A stretch of 43,084 nt of DNA from an uncultured Lewinella sp. GTDB taxonomy: Bacteria; Bacteroidota; Bacteroidia; Chitinophagales; Saprospiraceae. Below, piece after piece: positions 37,101 to 43,084 of the stretch (its first letter is position 1; every line of letters starts with the position of its first letter). The stretch spans positions 1 to 43,084 of the forward strand of contig CAJXPD010000055.1 of assembly GCA_913057785.1 (NCBI GenBank), read 5' to 3'. The notes under the pieces were generated by a model that saw only the letters and a program-made list of their open reading frames with translations, made no database searches and was not told the origin of the DNA. The translations under genes and the position numbers were made by a program.

Positions 37101-37957
37101 GGCCACAGTCCTACAATTTCGCCAATCCAGAAACTCCTTTTGGGCATCCAACTTCCATTCCATTCGAAAACTTGAGCGGAGACAAATCAGATGCCGACTT
37201 CTATGGCTTAAAACGAGGCGATTTGGGCGGAAATGCTGATGCGGCTAGAGGTGGAGCTCCGCCTGACTCATTGTTTCTCCGACTTAAGAATGGTTTTGTT
37301 GCTACTAACGACACCTTACGACTGGATTTCAGAGTGGAGAATTTTAAGGAATTGGTTGGCTTCCAAGTAGAGTTAAAGTATGATACTTCTGCACTAGATT
37401 TCCTTGAACTCACTTTGGGGGAGGTTCCGGGTATGAGCGCAGAGCATTTTGGCTTATCCAAGGAAGGAGAGGGGCTTATCCGGATTGTTTGGCTGGACAT
37501 TTTGGGGAATGCACATAGCCTGGAGGATGGCTCCTTAGCTTTCGGCCTAAGGTTTATGACCAAAACGGATATCGTGGATAGAGGAGATCATATTGCTATC
37601 GATTCCCGCGATCTATCGGCTGTTGCCTTTAATGCCGAATTGGTTGAGGGGCCGGTTGCTCTGAAAGTGGATTTACTTACAGCCTTAGAAACGTTTAATA
37701 GTTTATCATTTGCCTTATTACAGAATAGACCAAATCCTTTCAAAGAGAAGACCTTGATTCCTTTTGAGTTGCCAAAATCAAGCCAAGCCAGTTTACGTAT
37801 TTACAACCAGCTCGGGCAACTCGTGTGGGAGAAAACAGCTAGGTATCCGGGTGGGCGCAGCACAGAGGAAGTAGCATTATCCACGCCCGGACTCTATTAT
37901 TACCAGCTCGAAACCCTTTGGGGACAGGCTACCCGAAAAATGTTGTACGAACGATAA
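34121..37957 (+). CDS. Giant surface protein, paralogue 3, with two dockerin-like and two cohesin-like modules
   Basis: A 1278-residue exported protein (signal ~1-19, SSFAHA). It lacks the anchor L and P-domain regions of its neighbours. Residues ~80-225 match the stretch just after the P-domain in paralogue 1 (GPPAY motif, then a PKD-like LIDYGNGDD). Next come dockerin-like 1 (~287-337; LDIADLLLLHQHLN, loop DINADNSVDITD), cohesin-like 1 (~400-537), GCDSxxITT repeats (~545-706), PKD (~787-857; YWDFGDSTTS), dockerin-like 2 (~924-984; LDVADVIRLSQYLN, loop DLDCNEVVDMQD), cohesin-like 2 (~1044-1182) and T9SS type A (~1190-1278; LLQNRPNPF). It looks like the C-terminal half of a paralogue 1-type gene joined to that of a paralogue 2-type gene. 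Role: probable structural surface protein. Confidence 0.88.
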   Translation: MRFSFILLLVLSLSSFAHATDYFDLPAALNLEKLLQIHANPSSSMDNSKVNKKLEVEPISADWRTNELLNMKPASLMGDTIFLPDTILCVPDTIFGILIDSTGTYNINVGPPAYPSGTVLNIFARVENRRGPITLVHGLDYVVVLLFDYEDFGVLIDYGNGDDTLFQRGDLDSRVYVKYVYPDTGTYAVSFEIYRSCDTEIIPGVFPRPYYWHRAAGKVSKYPGIGPPETIPKSTMISRFGSQYRRSRETFTDTNGAYLFRKQFEGFQASIQPSAEVLDLEDLDIADLLLLHQHLNDERLLDAPAGILAADINADNSVDITDQELLLQRLLGIESNFPDTSTSWIYWPQAYEFPDPDDPFGHTDRIFLPPVYADTSGLDFYAVKRGDLSEQLPIDTSLVGPDTLVFRLDNDPLNIGDTVTVDFHSRNFTDLVGFQFQLDFDTNALHFQGVEVGAVPGLSEDNFGLSGVDEGELRVTWLDFTGQSHSLLDEEVAFGLQFIVEQGIIDRGEHLTINEAELGAKAFDANLLEAPVQLLIDPINCVDTTYASAISCKVDAPSETIAVFPDPFGCDSMVITTITIQVDTSYQQLLECDSTLTNRDTVYTNAVIRLANGCDEILVTETILLPNDTTYLQLSSCNPQDTGLVLNSLINEFGCDSIISTQTDLSLDTAYVATFVCDEGLAGVLTSIEEEADGCQYVQIETRSYDPLDYEWSINPDTCRFGVGSAEFISNDTNYAYSFEWEGPSAEINPAEMFAGVYTVTITATSTSNGTACQDTARVIIGNIGDLPELNFTYTGDELTYSFTGSVQNADSFYWDFGDSTTSTDLNPTHLYQEPGTYLVCLIAENGCNNTQECQAVQTPNWYNISGKVETSPTQTAVLPIVAAAVDLTSMEVERQANSNMNGEYQFIELFEGLSYEVRPEKEEVVLNGLDVADVIRLSQYLNASRTLVLPDQLLASDLDCNEVVDMQDVLVLQSLLLGDQLQLDNGCSNWIFWPQSYNFANPETPFGHPTSIPFENLSGDKSDADFYGLKRGDLGGNADAARGGAPPDSLFLRLKNGFVATNDTLRLDFRVENFKELVGFQVELKYDTSALDFLELTLGEVPGMSAEHFGLSKEGEGLIRIVWLDILGNAHSLEDGSLAFGLRFMTKTDIVDRGDHIAIDSRDLSAVAFNAELVEGPVALKVDLLTALETFNSLSFALLQNRPNPFKEKTLIPFELPKSSQASLRIYNQLGQLVWEKTARYPGGRSTEEVALSTPGLYYYQLETLWGQATRKMLYER

Positions 37958-38293
37958 GTGTTTCAGTAAGGAGAAGTAGATATGGGTAGATATAGGTGTG
38001 CAATGGAGTAGGTTGAGCTCCGGGGATCAGCAATAAGAACTAGGCAATTTGTCCGGGTACCATCTTAACCTACTTGCCAATCCTTTCTCAATCAACTAAG
38101 TACTGCCAAAGTTGTTGTAGAAAGTAATACCGGGAACCCATTCTTTGTCGACCTGGCCTAGGCTACTTTTAGGGCTAGATTTGTTAGAATTTACTAAACT
38201 AGCTCACTACCTTTGCCAAAACAACAAAAAATGGACCAATCGGTCTTTTTTGCCTAACCAATATTACAACCAATAAGGATCAAAAAGAAAGAT
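37958..38293. other. 336-base intergenic region and thiolase leader
   Basis: No gene is seen. It contains the thiolase promoter-like element at 38208-38215. In the leader, a short dyad GACC-AATC-GGTC (38234-38245) followed by TTTTTT could form a very weak attenuator-like hairpin, but the stem is only four pairs. No clear terminator was seen after the giant-protein stop at 37957. Confidence 0.45.
38208..38215 (+). promoter_or_regulatory. Bacteroidota -7 promoter element of the thiolase gene
   Basis: TACCTTTG fits TAnnTTTG. A TTTG at 38180-38183 could be the -33 box, but the 24-base gap is longer than usual. It lies about 80 bases before the start at 38294. Confidence 0.55.
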
Positions 38294-39472
38294 ATGAAAG
38301 AGGTATTTATCGTTTCCGCTGTTCGAACTCCAATGGGGAGTTTCGGAGGAATGTTTGCCGGTCTATCCGCCACGCAACTAGGTACGGCAGCTATCAACGG
38401 CGCTTTGGACAAAGCAGGAGTAGCTGCTACAGCTGTAGAGGAAGTGTTTATGGGGAATGTCTGCTCTGCCAATTTGGGACAAGCTCCTGCACGTCAGGCT
38501 GCGCTGGGTTCAGGGATACTCAACACTGTACCTTGTACTACCGTAAATAAGGTTTGTTCTTCTGGTATGAAAGCCGTCATGTTTGGTGCCCAGAGCATCA
38601 TGCTTGGTTTGACAGACCTAGTCGTAGCAGGTGGAATGGAAAGCATGTCGAATATTCCCTATTATGTCCCCAAAGCTCGATTTGGATATAAATTCGGAGA
38701 TGGAGCCTTGATTGATGGCCTAAGTCGTGATGGTTTGAAGGATGCTTACGATCACAATGCGATGGGAGTTTGTGCAGATGCCACAGCGGAAAAGTATAGC
38801 ATATCAAGAGAAGAGCAAGACCGATTTGCGGTTCGCTCTTATAAATTAGCCGCTGAATCTACAGAAAATGGTGCCTTCAAGGACGAAATCGTAGCGGTTA
38901 GCGTTCCGCAAAGAAAAGGAGATCCTTTGTCTATCACTGAGGACGAAGAATACAAAAAGGTGAAATTTGAAAAAATTCCTGCTTTGCGTCCTGCTTTTAC
39001 GAAGGGCGGTACGGTGACTGCGGCGAATGCTTCTACGATAAATGATGGGGCATCGGCTTTGATCCTTGCTAGTGCAGAAAAAGTAAAAGAACTGGGTCTA
39101 ACACCCATTGCAAAGATCAAGTCCTTTGCGGATGCAGCACATGAACCGCAGTGGTTTACTACAGCTCCTACCAAAGCAGCGCCTGCGGCATTGAAGAGAG
39201 CGGGCATGAATATTGGCGATATTGATTTCTGGGAAGTGAACGAGGCATTTGCCGTTGTACCTTTAGCATTCAACCAAGAATTGGGTGTGGATGAAGATAA
39301 AGTGAATGTGTTGGGTGGCGGAGTTTCTATCGGACATCCACTCGGATCTTCTGGTTCTCGGATCATTGCTACCTTAGCCAATGTATTGCAGCAGAAGGAT
39401 GCCAATGTTGGCTTGGCTACCTTGTGTAATGGTGGTGGTGGCGCGTCTGCCATCGTCATCGAGAGCGTCTAA
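38294..39472 (+). CDS. Acetyl-CoA C-acetyltransferase (thiolase)
   Basis: A 392-residue biosynthetic/degradative thiolase. The nucleophile Cys88 lies in NKVCSSGMKA, His348 in GHPLGSSGSR and the second catalytic Cys378 in LCNGGGGAS; these positions agree almost exactly with classic acetoacetyl-CoA thiolases. The enzyme joins two acetyl-CoA to acetoacetyl-CoA or cleaves 3-ketoacyl-CoA. The 392-residue length and AVRTPMGSFGG start favour the acetyl-CoA acetyltransferase branch over long-chain FadA, but chain-length preference is not certain. No signal peptide; cytoplasmic. It stands alone with its own promoter-like element and a strong terminator, with no other beta-oxidation genes nearby. Confidence 0.95.
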   Translation: MKEVFIVSAVRTPMGSFGGMFAGLSATQLGTAAINGALDKAGVAATAVEEVFMGNVCSANLGQAPARQAALGSGILNTVPCTTVNKVCSSGMKAVMFGAQSIMLGLTDLVVAGGMESMSNIPYYVPKARFGYKFGDGALIDGLSRDGLKDAYDHNAMGVCADATAEKYSISREEQDRFAVRSYKLAAESTENGAFKDEIVAVSVPQRKGDPLSITEDEEYKKVKFEKIPALRPAFTKGGTVTAANASTINDGASALILASAEKVKELGLTPIAKIKSFADAAHEPQWFTTAPTKAAPAALKRAGMNIGDIDFWEVNEAFAVVPLAFNQELGVDEDKVNVLGGGVSIGHPLGSSGSRIIATLANVLQQKDANVGLATLCNGGGGASAIVIESV

Positions 39473-39493
39473 AACAAGAACTATAAGCATACA

Positions 39494-39535
39494 ATCAGGC
39501 CTCAGTGATCCTATGATTGCTGGGGCCTGATTTTT
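39494..39535 (+). terminator. Thiolase terminator
   Basis: ATCAGGCCTCAG (39494-39505) pairs with CTGGGGCCTGAT (39520-39531, one G-U pair), followed by TTTTTC. A typical intrinsic terminator 21 bases after the stop. Confidence 0.88.
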
Positions 39536-39611
39536 CTTGCCCACTTCCTTCCTGAATTGTTCCCAGTATTCAAAACTATCCTTATTTTGGACGCATAAAA
39601 TACTGTGAGCA

Positions 39612-41567
39612 ATGTCTACCTCCCTCCCAAAAGCTTGGTCCGTAACTGGACTGACCCTTCTTCTTTATTTCCCTCTTCTAGCACAAATCGATTTGCCCGT
39701 TTTTTTCGCCGATCATATGGTTCTGCAGCGAGACCGGCCCATACGCATTTGGGGTACAGCACCGGTTGGTGAGCAGTTAAGGGTGAGTATGCAGGATCGA
39801 GTGACTGTGGTTAGGGCAGATGAAAATGGACAATGGATGGCCACCATGGGATCGATTCCTGTCGGCGGGCCTTATAGCTTAGAAATCAAGGGGAGCACTA
39901 GTTATCGGAAGCTTCAAGATGTTTGGGTAGGAGAGGTTTGGCTTTGTATGGGGCAGAGCAATATGGAATGGCCATTGTTCAAAACCGATAGTTATGAAGA
40001 GGTGCGGAACCAGGCTAGTTTCCCCAATTTGCGCTACTTCAAGGTGGGTAAAAGTATGGCCATGCGGCCGCAACAGCAATTGAGAGGGGGTAGCTGGCAG
40101 ATCGCTTCGGCTGAAACAGTAGGAGGCTTCTCAGGGGTGGCTTTTCATTTTGCCGAAAGTAAATGGGAGCAGGAAAACGTGCCGATTGGACTTGTCGAAG
40201 TATCATGGGGTGCTACAGGCATACGGACCTGGCTGGGACCGGAGGCCCTCCGGAAGGATTCCAGTCTCGCTGTTGAGCTATCTGTCATGGAGAACTTGGA
40301 TATTGACAAGGTTCAGGATAGCCTGGGCAATGCAGCTGTATTGTGGAGAGAAAGTTTCGATCAATATGATCTAGGCTTATCCGAAGACTGGGCTTCTACA
40401 GCTGCTGCAACCTTGGATTGGCCCACCATGGAGCTGCCAGATATCTGGGAGCGCGGTGGACCCTTATTGGTAGATGGGACGGTTTGGTTCAAAAGAGATT
40501 TTGAGATCGCGACAGAACAAGTAACACAAGATATCGAGCTTTCTTTAGGTGTCTTGGATGATCGCGAAACCGTTTATTTGAATGGCGTTGAACTGCCCAC
40601 TGAAAACTTTAGCTTCCGATCCTTTAGGACCTATACATTACCGCAAGAACACCTACAATTAGGAAGCAATACATTGACAGTAAGAATCAAGGACTATGGC
40701 TACGTCGGTGGTTTCCTCGGGCAACCCTCGGACCTACATCTCAGTCAAGGCGATTGGCGCCTTTCACTAGCAGGTTCCTGGCGCTACCAGTGGGGGACTC
40801 CAGACTTACCTCCCAAGCCACAAGCCTTAGGCCCAAATACCTACCCGGGTTTAATTTATAACGCCATGGTAAGTCCACTGACACAACTTACTATTGGCGG
40901 CATACTTTGGTACCAAGGTGAAAGTGATTTGAATGCCCCCTTTCATTACAGGAGACTTTTGCTAAATCTAGTAGATGACTATCGCCAACAATGGAAGTTG
41001 GGAGACTTTCCTTTTCTCATCATTCAACTCCCTTTTTTCCGGACGCCGTTAGCAGATCCAGCGGAAAGTGGCTGGGCCACACTACGAGAATCTCAAGCCT
41101 TCCCGTTAGCCAGGCGCCAAGTTGGTCTGGTCCCGCAAATTGACCTGGGAGCAACACATAACATTCATCCTACCAATAAGGCCGAGCTTGGTAATCGATG
41201 TGCTACCGTGGCTGCCATTTTGGAAGAACGAAGTCCTATGAGTTTTGGTGGTGTGAAGGTAGAAGAAGTACAGTGGCTAGATTCAGCTTTAATTGTCAAA
41301 TTCGATCAGGTCGAGGGAAGTCTTCAGAGTAGCACTCCAGATCAGATTCCAGGTTTTGCCATTGCAGGCGAGGATGGGAGGTTCTACTGGGCAACAGCTA
41401 AGCTGATTTCTGAGACAAGTATTCGACTCAGTAGTCCACAGGTGATCAGCCCTTTCTATGTCCGGTACGCCTGGGCTGATAATCCAGGAGCGCTGGATCT
41501 TTATGATGGTTTTGGCTTGCCGGTATCTCCCTTTCGCACAGATAAACTTAAAGTTCCTTGGGAATAG
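39612..41567 (+). CDS. Sialate O-acetylesterase-like protein
   Basis: A 651-residue exported SGNH/SASA-family esterase. A signal peptide (~1-24, YFPLLAQ) leads to FFADHMVLQRDRPIRIWG, typical of this family's N-terminal domain, then the catalytic block I motif GQSNMEWP with Ser116. WYQGESDLN is the later conserved block, and HPTNKAELG carries the probable catalytic His. Residues ~270-400 hold an inserted beta-sandwich resembling glycoside-hydrolase or galactose-binding domains (WFKRDFEI, GVLDDRETVYLNGVEL). Family members remove O-acetyl groups from sialic acids or from plant and animal polysaccharides. No other sialic acid genes lie nearby, so the substrate may be another acetylated glycan. 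Probably periplasmic. Confidence 0.92.
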   Translation: MSTSLPKAWSVTGLTLLLYFPLLAQIDLPVFFADHMVLQRDRPIRIWGTAPVGEQLRVSMQDRVTVVRADENGQWMATMGSIPVGGPYSLEIKGSTSYRKLQDVWVGEVWLCMGQSNMEWPLFKTDSYEEVRNQASFPNLRYFKVGKSMAMRPQQQLRGGSWQIASAETVGGFSGVAFHFAESKWEQENVPIGLVEVSWGATGIRTWLGPEALRKDSSLAVELSVMENLDIDKVQDSLGNAAVLWRESFDQYDLGLSEDWASTAAATLDWPTMELPDIWERGGPLLVDGTVWFKRDFEIATEQVTQDIELSLGVLDDRETVYLNGVELPTENFSFRSFRTYTLPQEHLQLGSNTLTVRIKDYGYVGGFLGQPSDLHLSQGDWRLSLAGSWRYQWGTPDLPPKPQALGPNTYPGLIYNAMVSPLTQLTIGGILWYQGESDLNAPFHYRRLLLNLVDDYRQQWKLGDFPFLIIQLPFFRTPLADPAESGWATLRESQAFPLARRQVGLVPQIDLGATHNIHPTNKAELGNRCATVAAILEERSPMSFGGVKVEEVQWLDSALIVKFDQVEGSLQSSTPDQIPGFAIAGEDGRFYWATAKLISETSIRLSSPQVISPFYVRYAWADNPGALDLYDGFGLPVSPFRTDKLKVPWE

Positions 41568-41628
41568 GCCCTTACAATAGAACAAATCATCCCATTCGCC
41601 CCTCTTTCCTCCCATTCTCCCCTTTCAC

Positions 41629-41659
41629 TTGGAGCCAATCTGGTGAAGGAATAGCTTTG
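41629..41659 (+). promoter_or_regulatory. Candidate Bacteroidota promoter of the second SDR gene
   Basis: TTG at 41629-41631 and TAGCTTTG at 41652-41659 are 20 bases apart, matching the TTTG/TAnnTTTG arrangement, 29 bases before the start at 41689. Confidence 0.55.
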
Positions 41660-41688
41660 TGGTATTCGAAATTTTAAAGTAGAGAACC

Positions 41689-42504
41689 ATGAGTCTTTCT
41701 AAAAGAGAACAAAATAAGTTAGCCCAGGGATATGGCCCTTGGGCATTAGTTACAGGTGCCTCTTCAGGAATTGGGAAGGCGATTGCCATCCAATTAGCCG
41801 AAGCGGGCCTAGATTTGATTTTAGTTGCCAGGAGAAACTCGCTCCTAGTTGAGCTGAGTGAAGAACTGAAACATGGGCGAGACTTAAAAGTAGTCTGTAT
41901 ATCAGCAGATCTTAGTCAGCGATCCGGTGTGGAGAATCTTCTGCAGCGGCTAGAAACATACGATATTGGCCTGTTTGTAGGGGCTGCTGGATTCGGTACA
42001 TCCGGTGCGTTCATAAAGAGCGATTTGAATCAAGAATTGAATATGCTCGCCCTTAATTGCGAGGCTATCTTGTTAATGACGCATTACTTTGCCAAAAGCA
42101 TGGTAGCGCGAGGGCGAGGTGGGATCATTTTATTAGCATCCTTAGTGGGATTCCAGGGCGTTCCCTATGCTGCCCACTACGCCGCCACTAAGGCCTATGT
42201 GCAGTCATTGGGAGAAGCGCTAGCAGTGGAGTTGAAAGGACATGGAGTAGATGTACTTTCGGCTGCACCGGGTCCCGTAAACAGTGGTTTTGCTGATAGA
42301 GCCAATATGCAGATGGGGAATGTTTTAAGTCCAGACCAAGTAGCGATTCCTATTCTCAGAGCCCTGGGAAAGAGAGATACCGTTTTGCCAGGTAATTTAA
42401 CCAAATTGCTGGTCGGTTCCTTACGCACAGTACCTCGTTGGGCCAAGGTTCGTATTATGAGTAAAGTAATGGGAGGAATGACGCAGCACCAAAGGGCTTC
42501 TTGA
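41689..42504 (+). CDS. SDR family oxidoreductase
   Basis: A 271-residue short-chain dehydrogenase. The cofactor motif TGASSGIG is at 22-29, followed by VARR (basic residues favouring NADPH) and SADLSQ. The active-site Ser lies in LLASLVGFQG (Ser151) and YAATK at 164-168 supplies Tyr and Lys. The usual NNAG motif is replaced by GAAG (98-101), removing its Asn pair; the catalytic Asn on helix 4 could be Asn123 (ALNCEA). The APGPVNSGF loop follows. It resembles the YqjQ/DltE-like SDR group, whose substrates are mostly unknown. It has its own promoter-like element and a terminator downstream. Confidence 0.92.
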   Translation: MSLSKREQNKLAQGYGPWALVTGASSGIGKAIAIQLAEAGLDLILVARRNSLLVELSEELKHGRDLKVVCISADLSQRSGVENLLQRLETYDIGLFVGAAGFGTSGAFIKSDLNQELNMLALNCEAILLMTHYFAKSMVARGRGGIILLASLVGFQGVPYAAHYAATKAYVQSLGEALAVELKGHGVDVLSAAPGPVNSGFADRANMQMGNVLSPDQVAIPILRALGKRDTVLPGNLTKLLVGSLRTVPRWAKVRIMSKVMGGMTQHQRAS

Positions 42505-42524
42505 AGAGAGAATGACTAAAAAGA

Positions 42525-42551
42525 GTAGGCCAATTCTATGAGTTGGCCTAC
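42525..42551. terminator. Bidirectional terminator between convergent genes
   Basis: A perfect 9-bp stem (GTAGGCCAA with TTGGCCTAC, 9-base loop). On the minus strand it is followed by TCTTTTTAG, making a good terminator for the PepSY-like gene; on the plus strand the following run is weaker. It sits between the stops at 42504 and 42577. Confidence 0.8.
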
Positions 42552-42576
42552 AATTACTATATAATACAATCTTCCA

Positions 42577-43083
42577 TTAGTCCGTACAAATAATGGTACC
42601 GTCCGCTGCAATAATCACATCGTAATCATCCTGATCAGTGTCCACCTCCAGGCTATACTGAATGGCTCCATCGGCTAAAATCCATTGATAAATATCGTCA
42701 TCCTCTAGTGTATATCCTGGATAGGCATTGGCTAGGCTGTCGAGGACAGCCATGGGGAGTTCAGCTTCGGTAATTTCAACAGAGGCAAATAGATATTCCC
42801 AGTCTAAAGAGAAATATAGTTCTACTTCTTCCTCATTTTCACCTTCGAGCTCAATTTCGATAACATTTATATCCCCACACAGGTCTTCTATTTCAATGCC
42901 TTCCACTGTGAGGTCAGGGTAGAGTTCGATTAAATAAGCTAAAACCGAATCGGGTACATCAGCTAAGGATAAGTCGTTGTCCCCATCATCATCATCTCCG
43001 TCGTCACCGTCTCCATCATCACCATCATCATCTCCATCGTCATCATCTCCATCATCATCGTCTCCATCGTCATCGTCTCCATC
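42577..43083 (-). CDS. PepSY-like domain protein with Asp/Gly-rich tract, 5' end outside the window
   Basis: The frame is open from the stop at 42577 to the right edge, 168 codons without a start, so the N-terminus is missing. The visible part begins with ~35 residues of (GDDDD)-type low complexity, then VPDSVLAYLIELYPDL, a motif typical of PepSY-like (beta-lactamase inhibitor-like) domains in Bacteroidota, and a second similar half (LPMAVLDSLANAYPGYTLEDDD) before the end at CTD. The domain spans roughly 130 residues and is strongly acidic. An internal GTG near 42906 is not the likely start because the coding frame clearly continues upstream. The Asp-rich tract is a plausible linker or calcium-binding stretch. 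Probably an exported protein; function unknown. Confidence 0.75.
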   Translation of the reverse strand, partial: DGDDDDGDDDDGDDDDGDDDGDDGDGDDGDDDDGDNDLSLADVPDSVLAYLIELYPDLTVEGIEIEDLCGDINVIEIELEGENEEEVELYFSLDWEYLFASVEITEAELPMAVLDSLANAYPGYTLEDDDIYQWILADGAIQYSLEVDTDQDDYDVIIAADGTIICTD

Positions 43084-43084
43084 G

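Noticed and set aside
25403..37957. Cellulosome scaffold
   Set aside because: Although cohesin- and dockerin-like modules are present, no glycoside hydrolase or carbohydrate-binding catalytic unit lies in these proteins, and the T9SS signal points to another surface role.
38234..38251. Attenuator in the thiolase leader
   Set aside because: The dyad has only four base pairs before the T-run, too weak to support a terminator call.
1..43084. tRNA, rRNA, riboswitch, insertion sequence or phage genes
   Set aside because: Read-through of the gaps showed no tRNA-like cloverleaf with a TTC/CCA pattern, no transposase or integrase frame and no recognisable riboswitch core.

Overview
The window looks like chromosomal DNA from a Bacteroidota bacterium, most likely of the Saprospirales/Lewinella type. 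The main evidence is protein architecture. Six very large secreted proteins end in type IX secretion (T9SS) sorting domains: four type A and two type B (the gliding-motility-associated C-terminal domain). Several carry PKD, choice-of-anchor L, P-domain or cohesin/dockerin-like modules. Promoter-like elements match the Bacteroidota -7 box TAnnTTTG, and starts mostly lack Shine-Dalgarno sequences. No tRNA, rRNA, CRISPR array, insertion sequence or phage gene was seen.

Layout. 1-107 is an edge fragment of uncertain strand. 187-4400 is a tight plus-strand run of five genes: an isonitrile-hydratase-like DJ-1/PfpI lipoprotein, a small MCGGRC-motif protein, a CDVCGCS outer-membrane protein, an MbnP-like lipoprotein and an MbnH/MauG-like di-heme lipoprotein. 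It reads as a surface or periplasmic copper-handling operon. 4502-6272 (minus) holds a serine hydrolase and, upstream, an outer-membrane protein whose last ~30 residues lie in another frame. 6526-7131 (minus) is a TsaC/YrdC-like protein with altered active-site motifs. 7732-9984 is a PKD/T9SS type B protein, followed by rplS and a strong two-way terminator. 10690-16428 (minus) encodes a 1912-residue protein of 16 repeats of about 111 residues with a T9SS type A end. 16997-19690 is a choice-of-anchor L/T9SS type B protein. 19871-22471 holds an SDR oxidoreductase and an M1 peptidase. 22479-25014 (minus) is a GH37 trehalase-mutarotase pair. 25403-37957 holds three adjacent paralogous giants (1288, ~1551 and 1278 residues) that combine dockerin-like and cohesin-like modules with T9SS type A signals. 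38294-42504 holds a thiolase, a sialate O-acetylesterase-like protein and a second SDR. 42577 to the right edge (minus) is a PepSY-like protein with an Asp/Gly-rich tract, truncated by the window.

How the genes work together. More than half of the window encodes T9SS cargo, so this is an adhesin or surface-matrix region set among housekeeping and sugar-metabolism genes. The two most notable systems are (1) the copper operon, where an isonitrile-hydratase-like enzyme sits with MbnP/MbnH homologues, suggesting release of copper from isonitrile-type copper chelators, and (2) the three-gene cluster whose products each carry both dockerin-like and cohesin-like modules, suggesting surface proteins able to assemble with one another. 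Both roles are inferred from domains and context.
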